Assembly (NCBI GenBank): GCA_023420415.1
Contig: JAEZWF010000011.1
Location: 21,986-85,985, forward strand
Source of the DNA: Actinomycetes bacterium
Lineage (GTDB): Bacteria; Actinomycetota; Actinomycetes; Actinomycetales; Dermatophilaceae
Direction of reading: 5' to 3'
Length of the DNA: 64,000 nt
A model generated the notes under the pieces. It worked only from the letters and a program-made list of their open reading frames with translations. It was not told the origin of the DNA and did not search any database. The translations under genes were made by a program, and so were the position numbers. Below, one piece after another: positions 34,589-44,205 of this stretch. Every line of letters begins with the position of its first letter. The stretch's first letter is position 1.

Positions 34589-36607
34589 TCAGCGCTTGGT
34601 CGTGCCGGTCGGCCGGTCACGGATGACCGACGGGTCGTTCTTGGCCGGTGGCGTCTTCGGCTCGATCTGCGCCACCGGAGCCTTGGTGCCGGTCGGCGGG
34701 ATCTTCTGCTCCTGCAACGCGTACGTCATGACGTCCTTGAACACCGGTCCGGCCACAGCGCCACCGAAGTAGCCCTTGATCGGACGCTGCAGCGTCACGG
34801 CCACGACGATCTGCGGGTCGTCGGCGGGCGCGAAACCGATGAAGCTGGCCGTCTTGCCGGAGTAGCCGCCGACCTTGGCGTCGTAGCGGTCCGCGGTCCC
34901 CGTCTTGCCGGCGACGCGGTAGCCCGGCACCTTCGCCTCGGGGGCGGTGCCCTCCTTGCCGACGACGCCCTCGAGCATGTCGCGCAGCTGGGAGGCGGTC
35001 TCCTGCGACACGACCTGCACCGGCTTGGGCTCGGGTGCGGGCTTCCAGCCCCCGTCGCCGTCGCTGACGTCAGCCACGATCCGCGGCGGGATGCGGACGC
35101 CGCCGTTGGCGATCGTCTGGAACACCCCGGCCGCCTGCAACGCGTTCACCGACAGGCCCTGGCCGTACATCACGGTGTAGCGCTGGGAACCGTTCCAGTC
35201 CTGCGGCTTGGCCAGCAGTCCCGGGCTCTCACCCGGGAAGTTCATGCCCGACGCCTGGCCCAGGCCGAACTTGCGGTAGTAGTCGTAGAGCGTCTGGGGC
35301 TGCATCTTCTCCCCGACGAGGACGGTGCCGATGTTGCTCGACTGCGCCAGGACCCCGGTGAACGTGAGGTTCAGGGTCGGGTGGTCGTGGCTGTCCTTGA
35401 ACTCCTTGTTGTCGGCCCGGTAGATCCGGTTGGGCACCTCGACCACCGTCGACGGCGTGACGACCTTCTCCTCCAGGGCGGCTGCGGCCGTCATCACCTT
35501 GGCGGTGGAGCCGGGCTCGTAGACGTCGCTCCAGGCCTTGTTGGTCCAGTTCTCACTGGACTGTCCGGGCTGGTTGGGGTCGTAGGTCGGGTAGGACGCG
35601 ACAGCGAGCAGCTCGCCGGTCCTGACGTTCATGGCGACGACGCTGCCCGACAGCGCCTTGGTCTCACGGACCTTCTGGGCCACGGCGTTCTGGGCGTACC
35701 ACTGCAGGTCGGAGTCGATGGTGAGCTTGACGTCCTTGCCGGGCACCGGCGCCTGGGTGTCCTGCCGGGCGTTCGGGATGATCTTGCCGTCCTGGCTCGC
35801 CTCGTAGACGGTCTTGCCCGCCTTGCCCCGAAGGCTCTCGTCCATGAGGACCTCGAGCCCGCCACCGGCGGTCCCGTCGGCCTGCAGGAAACCGACCAGT
35901 GAGGAGGCAGCCGTCGAGGTCGGGTAGGTGCGGTCGCTGGTCGGCTCGGAGTAGACACCGTTGACCCCGAGGTCATTGATCTTGCGCCAGTTGAGCGGGG
36001 TGACGTTCTTCTGCAGGATCACGTAGCGCGAGCTGCCCGTGAGCATCGGCGTGAGCTTGTCGACGGGGATGTCGAGCAGTGGCGCGAGGTCCTTGGCGGC
36101 GCCAGCCACCCCGACCTTGACCCGCTCCTTCCCGACCGTCTTGGTGTACTCCGGCACCGCGGTCTGGTCCACGGTGACGGTGCGGCGCTCGACGCTGGAG
36201 GCGAGGATCGTGCCGTCGCGGTCGACGATCGACCCACGCATCGCCGGCAGGGCCACGGTGGTGGTGCGGGAGGACTGGGCGTCCTTGGAGACCGCGGCGG
36301 CGTCAAAACCCTGCAACCGCAACAGCTGTGCGCCGAAGATGCTGAAGACGAACAGCACCGCGATCGTCATGGTCCGCATCCGCCGTCGCGGGTTGCCTCC
36401 CCCGAGCCGCACTGGCCTGCCCGCCGGCCGACGCGGTGGCGGGGTCGCCTTCGCCCGCGGTCGCGGTGTGCCGGCGGCGGGTCGGCGCTGCGTTGCGGGG
36501 CCGTCGCGGCGCACCCGGGTCGCCCCCGGCTTCACCGACGAGCTCTTGCCCTTCGTCCCCGCGGACGGTCGCGCGGTTCCGGGGCGGGCGCCTCGGGTCT
36601 GCGTCAC
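34589..36607 (-). CDS. ftsI: Septal transpeptidase FtsI (PBP3-type class B penicillin-binding protein)
   Basis: Cross-links septal peptidoglycan. It is 672 residues. A basic Arg/Pro/Thr-rich cytosolic tail (residues 1-75) precedes a single transmembrane helix (about 77-97) and the PBP-dimer domain with MRGSIVDRDGTILASS. The transpeptidase domain carries SxxK in EPGSTAKVM (Ser about 366), SSN in AQSSNIG (about 423) and KTG in AGKTGTADR (about 567). No PASTA domains follow. It lies between ftsL and murE in the usual order. Confidence 0.97.
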   Translation of the reverse strand: MTQTRGARPGTARPSAGTKGKSSSVKPGATRVRRDGPATQRRPAAGTPRPRAKATPPPRRPAGRPVRLGGGNPRRRMRTMTIAVLFVFSIFGAQLLRLQGFDAAAVSKDAQSSRTTTVALPAMRGSIVDRDGTILASSVERRTVTVDQTAVPEYTKTVGKERVKVGVAGAAKDLAPLLDIPVDKLTPMLTGSSRYVILQKNVTPLNWRKINDLGVNGVYSEPTSDRTYPTSTAASSLVGFLQADGTAGGGLEVLMDESLRGKAGKTVYEASQDGKIIPNARQDTQAPVPGKDVKLTIDSDLQWYAQNAVAQKVRETKALSGSVVAMNVRTGELLAVASYPTYDPNQPGQSSENWTNKAWSDVYEPGSTAKVMTAAAALEEKVVTPSTVVEVPNRIYRADNKEFKDSHDHPTLNLTFTGVLAQSSNIGTVLVGEKMQPQTLYDYYRKFGLGQASGMNFPGESPGLLAKPQDWNGSQRYTVMYGQGLSVNALQAAGVFQTIANGGVRIPPRIVADVSDGDGGWKPAPEPKPVQVVSQETASQLRDMLEGVVGKEGTAPEAKVPGYRVAGKTGTADRYDAKVGGYSGKTASFIGFAPADDPQIVVAVTLQRPIKGYFGGAVAGPVFKDVMTYALQEQKIPPTGTKAPVAQIEPKTPPAKNDPSVIRDRPTGTTKR

Positions 36608-36652
36608 GGTCTACCTCGGGTCTTCCTGGGCGAGTCGGTTGGGTTGACGGGT

Positions 36653-37408
36653 TCAGCGTGCGGCTGGGGTGGTGCCGGAGCTCGGCGTCGTCGCCGTCTC
36701 CGTGGTGCTCTGCTTGTCCTTGGCTGCGTCCTTGGCCTTGGGATCCTTGGCGTCGGGCTTCTTGGCGTCCTTGGCCTTGGGCGCGGGCTTGGTGGTGCTC
36801 TTGCTCGTCGTGGTCTTGGTCTTGGCGTTGACGCTGGTCACGGTCGTCACCACGGACCCGTCGGGCTTGGTCACCACCACCGTTGTCGTCGTCACGTCCC
36901 CCTTGGTGCTGACGGTCGTCTTGGGCCCGGTGCTCTTGGTCGCGCCGGCCTTGGCCGAGGAGCCCTGGCTCGCGGCCTGGGGAGCCGACACCACGCTAAA
37001 GCCCGGGTCCTTCTTGGCCGCCTTCGCCACGCCGAGCACCTTGCCGTCGGACAGCCGCAGGAACGCCGCGGACTCCGAGGGCACCATGCCCAGCTTCAGG
37101 GCCCGACTCGCGAGGTTGTCCGGGCTGCGCTGGGCGTCGATCGCCTCGGTGAGCGCCTCCTGGGTGTCGGTGAGCTCACCGGAGGTGGCCTGGAGCCGGT
37201 GCAGGGTGAACGACCCCTCGGCCATCGCCGTGTTGAGCATGAGGAGTGCGAAGAGGCCACCCACCAGGAGCAGCACGCACAGCGACGCGAACAGCCCGTT
37301 GCCGGGGTGGCCGACCGCCGCCGGCACGAGGCGCAGCGGCTGGGGCTGGGTGGTCCGGCGTGCCGGTGCGCGGGCGGTGAGCCGCGCGGCCGCGGTCTGC
37401 TGGCTCAT
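36653..37408 (-). CDS. ftsL: FtsL-like divisome protein with long Lys/Thr-rich C-terminal tail
   Basis: A 251-residue bitopic protein. A basic N-terminus is followed by one transmembrane helix (about residues 40-60, LFASLCVLLLVGGLFALLML) and a short coiled coil (LHRLQATSGELTDTQEALTEAID). An extracytoplasmic tail of ~140 residues rich in Thr, Lys, Val and Ala (TTTVVVTKPDGS, KDAKKPDAKDPKAKD) ends it. The first ~110 residues and the position between rsmH and ftsI match FtsL/septum-formation-initiator proteins; the tail is an addition whose role is unknown. ATG 37408 overlaps the rsmH stop by 4 bp. Confidence 0.85.
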   Translation of the reverse strand: MSQQTAAARLTARAPARRTTQPQPLRLVPAAVGHPGNGLFASLCVLLLVGGLFALLMLNTAMAEGSFTLHRLQATSGELTDTQEALTEAIDAQRSPDNLASRALKLGMVPSESAAFLRLSDGKVLGVAKAAKKDPGFSVVSAPQAASQGSSAKAGATKSTGPKTTVSTKGDVTTTTVVVTKPDGSVVTTVTSVNAKTKTTTSKSTTKPAPKAKDAKKPDAKDPKAKDAAKDKQSTTETATTPSSGTTPAAR

Positions 37409-38397
37409 CGGTGGGTTCCCTTCGTTCGGGTCGGGGTGGGTCGGGTGCGCTCGGCGGCGCGCAGGCGCACCGAGGCGGATCGTGGGTTGGTGGCCTGCTC
37501 GGTCGGCGTCGCCTCTTCGGCGCCGCGGGTGAGCAGCCGCAGGTATGCCGCGTGCTCGGGAAGCTCGACGGGCAGCCCCTCGGGTGCCCGGCTGCGGGCC
37601 CCTTCGGCGAGGACGCGCTTGGTGATGCGGTCCTCGAGCGAGTGGTAGGACAGCACCGCGATGCGACCGCCCACGCCGAGCAGGTCGATCGCCCGGGGCA
37701 GCGCCCGTTGCCAGACGGACAGCTCGGCGTTGACCTCGATGCGCAGGGCCTGGAAGGTGCGCTTGCCCGGGTGTCCCCCGCTCTTCTGGGAGGCGGCGGG
37801 CACGACGCGCTTGAGCAGCTCGACCAGCCGCGCCGACCGCGTGAACGGCTCGGTCTCGCGCTCGCGCACGACCGCCCCGACGATCTTGCGGGCGAACCGC
37901 TCCTCGCCGTACTCACGCAGGATGCGCTCGAGCTCGGCCGGCTCGTAGGTGTTGAGGACGTCGGCCGCGGTCGGGCCGGTGGTCTGGTCCATGCGCATGT
38001 CCAGTGGCGCGTCCTGGGCGTAGGCGAAACCGCGGTCCGCCTCGTCCAGCTGCAACGAGGAGACCCCGAGGTCGAACAGCGACGCGGAGACCTCGTGGAT
38101 GCCGAGGTCGGCCAACGCGGCGGGCACCTCGTCGTAGACGGCGTGCACGAAGGTGGCCCGATCGGCATACGGGGCAAGGCGGTCCGCGGCGAGGGCGAGC
38201 GCCTCGGTGTCGCGGTCGACGCCGACGAGCCGTGCCTGCGGGCAGGCCTCCAGCACGGCCTCGGCATGGCCGCCCATGCCGAGGGTGCCGTCGAGGTAGA
38301 CCGCGCCCGGCTCGGAGAGCGCGGGTGCGAGCAGCTCCACGATGCGGTCGCGCAGGACGGGAACGTGCCGCTCGGCGGCCGCTCCTCGTGTCGTCAT
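37405..38397 (-). CDS. rsmH: 16S rRNA m4C1402 methyltransferase RsmH
   Basis: SAM-dependent N4-methylation of C1402 in 16S rRNA. About 330 residues. RHVPVLRDRIVELL and YLDGTLGMGGHAEAVLEACP form the SAM-binding start. LFDLGVSSLQLDEADRGFAY, KRTFQALRIEVNAEL and VLSYHSLEDRITKR are all family hallmarks. ATG 38397 has GGAG 6 bp upstream; ATG 38403, two codons earlier, is possible. It is coupled to ftsL by an ATGA overlap. It lies 183 bp after mraZ, a gap in which I see no gene. Confidence 0.96.
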   Translation of the reverse strand: MTTRGAAAERHVPVLRDRIVELLAPALSEPGAVYLDGTLGMGGHAEAVLEACPQARLVGVDRDTEALALAADRLAPYADRATFVHAVYDEVPAALADLGIHEVSASLFDLGVSSLQLDEADRGFAYAQDAPLDMRMDQTTGPTAADVLNTYEPAELERILREYGEERFARKIVGAVVRERETEPFTRSARLVELLKRVVPAASQKSGGHPGKRTFQALRIEVNAELSVWQRALPRAIDLLGVGGRIAVLSYHSLEDRITKRVLAEGARSRAPEGLPVELPEHAAYLRLLTRGAEEATPTEQATNPRSASVRLRAAERTRPTPTRTKGTHR

Positions 38398-38580
38398 GCG
38401 CATCTCCTGCTCGTGCTGCTGTGTGGTGGGGGTCGTGATCCCTGCGGTCAGGTCTCCATCCGCTCCAAGGGATGCGGCCCGGGACGGGGGAAGTCGTCCC
38501 GGGATGCGAAGCGGCTGGAGACCTGGCGGCAGGGCGGTGGTGCGTCGTGGGTGGGGCTGGGTGCCCGGCGCCGGCTCGGC

Positions 38581-39012
38581 CTAGAGGAGTCCGGGGATCA
38601 CCTCCTCGGACTGGTCGGCGAAGCCCTGTTCGGTGGACTCGAGGTAGGCGTTCCAGTTGTCGGTGTCCCAGACCTCGACCCGGCTGCCGGCACCGATGAC
38701 GGTGCAGTCCTTGGTCAGCCCGGCGTAGGCGCGCAGGTTGGCGGGGATCGTCACCCGCCCCTGCTTGTCGGGGACCTCGTCGGAGGCGCCGGAGAGGAAC
38801 ACGCGGGTGAAGTCGCGAACGGCCTTGCTGGTCGTGGGTGCGGCCTGCATCTGCTCGGTAACGCGCACGAACTCCGCCATGGGGAAGACGTAGAGGCAGC
38901 GCTCCTGTCCGCGGGTGACGACGAGGCCGTCGGCCATGCGGTCGCGGAACTTGGCGGGGAGGAAGAGGCGGCCCTTGTCGTCGAGGCGCGGCGTGTGCGT
39001 TCCGAGGAACAC
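38581..39012 (-). CDS. mraZ: Transcriptional regulator MraZ
   Basis: A 143-residue protein of two SpoVT/AbrB-like swapped-hairpin domains that represses the dcw promoter. The first repeat is FLGTHTPRLDDKGRLFLPAKF, with DGLVVTRGQERCLYVFP; the second is DKQGRVTIPANLRAYAGLTKD. GTG 39012 has GGGAGG 7 bp upstream; the frame to 39093 would start within the operator. It heads the minus-strand dcw operon, and four GTGG(G/A)G boxes lie just upstream, the type of direct-repeat operator MraZ binds. Confidence 0.96.
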   Translation of the reverse strand: MFLGTHTPRLDDKGRLFLPAKFRDRMADGLVVTRGQERCLYVFPMAEFVRVTEQMQAAPTTSKAVRDFTRVFLSGASDEVPDKQGRVTIPANLRAYAGLTKDCTVIGAGSRVEVWDTDNWNAYLESTEQGFADQSEEVIPGLL

Positions 39013-39061
39013 CCGTCCACCTCCCCTGCATCGCCCGCGGACCCCACGGCCCTCTTGATTC

Positions 39062-39100
39062 CCCCACTTTACTCCACCTTCACCCCACAGCACACCCCAC
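39062..39100 (-). promoter_or_regulatory. MraZ box array upstream of mraZ
   Basis: Read on the minus strand there are four direct repeats: GTGGGG (39095-39100), GTGGGG (39083-39088), GTGGAG (39072-39077) and GTGGGG (39062-39067), spaced 12, 11 and 10 bp. MraZ is known to bind direct TGGG-type repeats about 10 bp apart near the mraZ promoter. A TTGACC hexamer (minus strand, about 39138-39143) could be its -35, but I see no convincing -10. No gene occupies 39013-39409. Confidence 0.65.
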
Positions 39101-39328
39101 CAGCGCGTTTTCCCTCATCTGTTTGGACATTTCTGCAGGTCAACATCGGTGGTGCAAAGTGGGGAGGATCTGACGTCCAGCGACCCCCGGGCGCACCCGC
39201 CGAGCCGACCACGCGGCATACCCCCACGTCTCTGCTTGCGTCCGAGCCGCTCGTCGCTCACCCGCGACCACCCACGACGTGGATTCGCCTCGTTCGTTTC
39301 GCCTGTTTTTCGCCGAGGCATGTTCTTG

Positions 39329-39344
39329 TGGGGGGATGTGGGGG
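39329..39344 (+). promoter_or_regulatory. Pair of plus-strand GTGGGG words 10 bp apart upstream of moxR
   Basis: GTGGGG occurs at 39329-39334 and 39339-39344, facing the divergent MoxR operon, with a further GTGGGG near 39160. The spacing equals that of MraZ operators, so MraZ could also touch this promoter. This is inference from sequence similarity only, and G-rich words are common at this base composition. Confidence 0.3.
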
Positions 39345-39409
39345 AAGATCGAGGCACCCCACCGGGCACGCCACGTGGCGAGCCGCCACGGACGACGGAA
39401 GGACCACCG

Positions 39410-40453
<1,044 letters not shown>

Positions 40454-40461
40454 GGTAGGCC

Positions 40462-41721
40462 GTGCGCAGGCTTCGCGACCTCCTCACCACCCGCGGGCGC
40501 GCCTTCGTCGCGGCGGGAATCACGTTGGTGCTGTGCGGGATCGGGCTCGGGTTCACCGACCTGACCCGCATCGGAGTGCTGCTGGTGGCGTTGCCGTTGC
40601 TGAGCGGGCTGCTGATGCGCCGGCACGACCTGCGCTTCTCCCTGGAGCGCACCGCCGTTCCCGGCCGTATCCAGGTCGACCAGCAGTCGGTCGTCACCCT
40701 CGGCATCGAGAACGCCGGTGCCGCGACCAGCCCGCTGCTCATGGCCGAGGAGCAGCTCGACTACGCCCTCGGTGACCGCCCCCGCTTCGTCGTGCCGCGC
40801 ATGCACCGCGGCGACCGGCAGGAGGTGCACTACACCGTGCGGTCGCACGTGCGCGGCCGGCATCGCTTGGGGCCGTTGGGTGTTCGGCTGCGCGACCCCT
40901 TCGGGTTGAGCACCCGCGTCGCCGCCATCTCCGGCACCAGCGACGTGCTCGTCCTGCCCAAGATCATCCCGCTGGGATCGGACCGACCGCCCGGCAGCGG
41001 CGTCGGCGCCGAGGGCGCGATCCCCCACATGGTCGCCCTCCACGGCGAGGACGACGTCTCGATCCGCGCCTACCGCGACGGCGACGACCTGCGTCGCATC
41101 CACTGGCCGGCCACGGCCAAGACGGGCGACCTCATGGTGCGTCAGGAGGACCGCCCGGCCCGGCGACGTGCCGCCATCGTGCTCGACTCGCGCGCCCACG
41201 GACACCACGGCACCGGCACGTCCGGGTCGTTCGAGTGGGCGGTCACCGCATGTGCGTCGGTGGCCGTGCACCTGTTGGAGCAGGCGTATGCCGTCCACCT
41301 CGTCACCGGCTCGACCGCCGACGACGGGCGCGCTACTGCCGCAATGGAACTCGACCCGCTGCTCGACGTGCTCGCCATGGCCGAGACCGGTTCTGACGAC
41401 GGGTTTGCGGACGTGATCCAGGCAGCCCACGGCGTCACCGCATCGGGGGGCCTCGTCCTCGCCGTCGTCACTGACCTCGACGAGGAGCTCGCCCGCCAGG
41501 TCGCCTCGCTGCGCCAGCCGGGCGGCACCGCACTGGCGATGGTCCTCGACCCCGACGGGTTCGGCGCGCGCCGGCGACGCCACACTGGCAGCGGCGACCT
41601 GCCCTGCGTGCCGATCCTGCAGGGCGCCGGCTGGGGAGTGGCGGTCATCCGCTCCAGCGACGACCTGCCGTCGGTGTGGGGTGTCCTCTCCGGCACGACG
41701 GCCCGGGTGGGTGTGGCATGA
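40462..41721 (+). CDS. DUF58-domain membrane protein
   Basis: A 419-residue protein. Two hydrophobic segments lie at the N-terminus (about residues 12-50, VAAGITLVLCGIGLGF ... LLVALPLLSGLL). A beta-rich part follows, then the DUF58 signature AYRDGDDLRRIHWPATAKTGDLMVRQ near residues 200-225. The remaining ~180 residues resemble a von Willebrand A-like fold (AAIVLDSRA, LVLAVVTDLDEELARQ). GTG 40462 has GAGG a few bases upstream. The biochemical role is unknown; MoxR is the expected partner. Confidence 0.9.
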   Translation: MRRLRDLLTTRGRAFVAAGITLVLCGIGLGFTDLTRIGVLLVALPLLSGLLMRRHDLRFSLERTAVPGRIQVDQQSVVTLGIENAGAATSPLLMAEEQLDYALGDRPRFVVPRMHRGDRQEVHYTVRSHVRGRHRLGPLGVRLRDPFGLSTRVAAISGTSDVLVLPKIIPLGSDRPPGSGVGAEGAIPHMVALHGEDDVSIRAYRDGDDLRRIHWPATAKTGDLMVRQEDRPARRRAAIVLDSRAHGHHGTGTSGSFEWAVTACASVAVHLLEQAYAVHLVTGSTADDGRATAAMELDPLLDVLAMAETGSDDGFADVIQAAHGVTASGGLVLAVVTDLDEELARQVASLRQPGGTALAMVLDPDGFGARRRRHTGSGDLPCVPILQGAGWGVAVIRSSDDLPSVWGVLSGTTARVGVA

Positions 41722-41797
41722 ACCTCACCCCACGACGTTCTTCCCCCGCTCCGCTGCCCCAGATGCTTCGTGGGGACACCGAGGAAGGCCGCCCATC

Positions 41798-44176
41798 ATG
41801 AACCGCGGACGGGTCGCCGACTCCCTGCTCGCCGGTCTCGCCTCCGCCGTGGTGGCGTGGCCGCTGACGACGCTGTTCACCCCCGACACGTGGATCCGAC
41901 CGACGCTGGTCGTCGTCGCCATGGTCGTCCTGGCCGGCATCGTCGGCCGCATGCTGACGACCTCGTGGATCGGGGTCGCCGCCACCCAGCTCGTGGGTCT
42001 CGTGCTGGTCTCCGGCTGGATCTACGGTCGCGGGCACCTGTGGAACGGGCTGCCCGGCCCCGACACCGTGCTGGCGTTCAACAACCTGCTGGTGCAGGCG
42101 CGCGAGACCATCCAGAACTACGCCGCCCCCGCGCCGACCAACCGCGGCATCATCTTGGCCATCGGCCTGGTCATCGGCGTCGCCGCGATCATCGTCGACC
42201 ACCTGGCGGTGATGCGCCGCTCCCCCGCCATGGCCGGTCTGCCACTTCTCACGGCATACCTCATCTCCGCCTCCAACTCCGGCGACGCCCTCAGCCCGCT
42301 CTACTTCGTGGTCGCCGCCGCGGCGTGGCTGCTGCTCCTCGGTCGTCAAGGCATCTCCTCACTGCGCCGGTGGAGCACCACCGTCCCGATGAGCACCGCG
42401 GGTCGCGGCCAGCACGACGACCGCGACGGCGTCTACGGGTATGCCGCGGTCGGGCGCACGCTCGCGATCGGCGGACTCGTGTGCGCCGTCCTGCTGCCGC
42501 TGGTCATCCCCCACCTGCCCACGCGCTACCTCATCGACGGGCTCGGACGGTCCAGCGACGCGACCGGGTACAGCGATGGCCAGGTCGGCCTGCGCACGAC
42601 CCTCGACCTCACCCGCAGCCTCGAGAACCCGTCGACCGCACCGATCCTCACGTACACCACCAACGCGCCACAGCTCACCCCGCTGCGAGTCGGGGTCCTC
42701 AACCGCTACGACGGCGAGTGGAAGCCCGACCCCGAGGACGTCCAGCGCGGTCGGCTGCGCGAGGTCGACCCGCCCGCCGACCTCGATCCCAGCGTGCCCC
42801 GGCAGACCTACCGCATCTCCGTCGACGACTCGCGCATCGAGGCGCCCCAGATCGCCGCCCCCACCCCGGTGGTGGCCGGCGACCTCGGTCGCGTCCCGTG
42901 GGGTGTCGACCGGCAGACGTCCGTGGTGTCCGTCGCCCGCACCGCCACCAGCTACAGCTTCAGCTACCTGGCGTTGTCACCCAGCGCGCAGGCGCTGGCC
43001 CAGCCGCTCGCCCCGCCGCGCAACGGCGTGGTCCCCGAGACCCTGCGCGTCGACCCCGACTCAGCCGACCGGGTCGCCGAGCTCGTCGACCAGGTCGTGC
43101 CCCGCGGCGCCAACCGGATCGAGGCCGCCCGCGCCATCCAGCAGTACCTGCGCGAGGACGGCGGCTTCACCTACTCCCTCGACGTCCCCGAGACGATCCG
43201 CAACGACTTCGGCCAGCTCGAGAAGCCCGACCCCATCTCGTTGTTCCTGCGCTCCAAGATCGGCTACTGCGTGCAGTTCGCGACGGCGATGATCATGATG
43301 GCGCGCGAGGCCGGCATCCCGGCACGCATGGGCATCGGCTTCCTCCCCGGCACCGCCAACCGAGGCGTCTACACCGTCACCGGGGCGCAGGCGCACGCAT
43401 GGCCCGAGCTGTACTTCGAAGGCATCGGATGGCTCCCCTTCGAACCCACACCCTCCGGCCAGCAGACGACCGTGGCACCGCCCTACTCGCTGGCCCCGAC
43501 CGGGGACAGCGAGCAGACCCCGCAGGAGTCGGCCACGACCGGACCAACCGGCTCGGCCACCACCTCCGCCGACAGCCGTAACGACCCCGGCGCCACCTCG
43601 GCACCCACCCCCACCGACACCGGCACGGGCGTCGGCTCCTGGCTCAGCGACCGCACCACCACAATCCTGTTGTGGCTCGGACTCGGCCTGCTCGTCGGGG
43701 TCCTCGGTGCCCTGGCAGTCCCCCTCGCCGCCCGCAACCGGCTGCGACGGCGGCTGCGCCACGCGCCCGACGAGGCCAGCCGCGTCGAGGTCGAGTGGCA
43801 GTCGATGGTCGAACGCATCGGCGACCTCGGCGTCATCCCACCCCGCGGCAGCACTCCCCGGCAGGCCGGCCACTTCTACCAGCGCGAGGCCTACCTCGAG
43901 GGCGACCAGTCCACGGCGCTGCGCCGGGTCGTCGACGGTGTCGAGCAGTCCCGCTACATGCGCCCCGGCTCGAGCACCGTCACAGACATCCGCACCGACA
44001 CCGCCACCGTCGTCAAGGCCGTCGCCGGGGTCCGCCGCCGCAAGGACCGACTGCGCGCCACCTGGTGGCCGACCGAAGGCGTCACCGAGTGGCGCGAACG
44101 CCGAGACAGCCTCGGCCAGGTGCTGCGCCGACCACTCGACCGGTTCACCGAGTGGCGCGCGAACCGCCGCCAGTGA
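41798..44176 (+). CDS. TgpA-like membrane protein with transglutaminase domain
   Basis: A 792-residue protein. An N-terminal DUF3488-type membrane region (about residues 10-250, six or more helices) precedes an extracytoplasmic transglutaminase-like domain. The catalytic Cys is in KIGYCVQFATAM (about 490) and the His in GAQAHAWPELYF (about 533), with an Asp expected shortly after. A Thr/Ser/Pro-rich linker follows, then a further transmembrane helix (about 623-645) and a cytosolic DUF4129-like tail ending in Arg-rich sequence. ATG 41798 has GAGGAAGG 9 bp upstream. It probably acts on envelope proteins; the substrate is unknown. Confidence 0.9.
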   Translation: MNRGRVADSLLAGLASAVVAWPLTTLFTPDTWIRPTLVVVAMVVLAGIVGRMLTTSWIGVAATQLVGLVLVSGWIYGRGHLWNGLPGPDTVLAFNNLLVQARETIQNYAAPAPTNRGIILAIGLVIGVAAIIVDHLAVMRRSPAMAGLPLLTAYLISASNSGDALSPLYFVVAAAAWLLLLGRQGISSLRRWSTTVPMSTAGRGQHDDRDGVYGYAAVGRTLAIGGLVCAVLLPLVIPHLPTRYLIDGLGRSSDATGYSDGQVGLRTTLDLTRSLENPSTAPILTYTTNAPQLTPLRVGVLNRYDGEWKPDPEDVQRGRLREVDPPADLDPSVPRQTYRISVDDSRIEAPQIAAPTPVVAGDLGRVPWGVDRQTSVVSVARTATSYSFSYLALSPSAQALAQPLAPPRNGVVPETLRVDPDSADRVAELVDQVVPRGANRIEAARAIQQYLREDGGFTYSLDVPETIRNDFGQLEKPDPISLFLRSKIGYCVQFATAMIMMAREAGIPARMGIGFLPGTANRGVYTVTGAQAHAWPELYFEGIGWLPFEPTPSGQQTTVAPPYSLAPTGDSEQTPQESATTGPTGSATTSADSRNDPGATSAPTPTDTGTGVGSWLSDRTTTILLWLGLGLLVGVLGALAVPLAARNRLRRRLRHAPDEASRVEVEWQSMVERIGDLGVIPPRGSTPRQAGHFYQREAYLEGDQSTALRRVVDGVEQSRYMRPGSSTVTDIRTDTATVVKAVAGVRRRKDRLRATWWPTEGVTEWRERRDSLGQVLRRPLDRFTEWRANRRQ

Positions 44177-44205
44177 CCACGCGGCATACCCGTGCCTCGG
44201 CAGGG

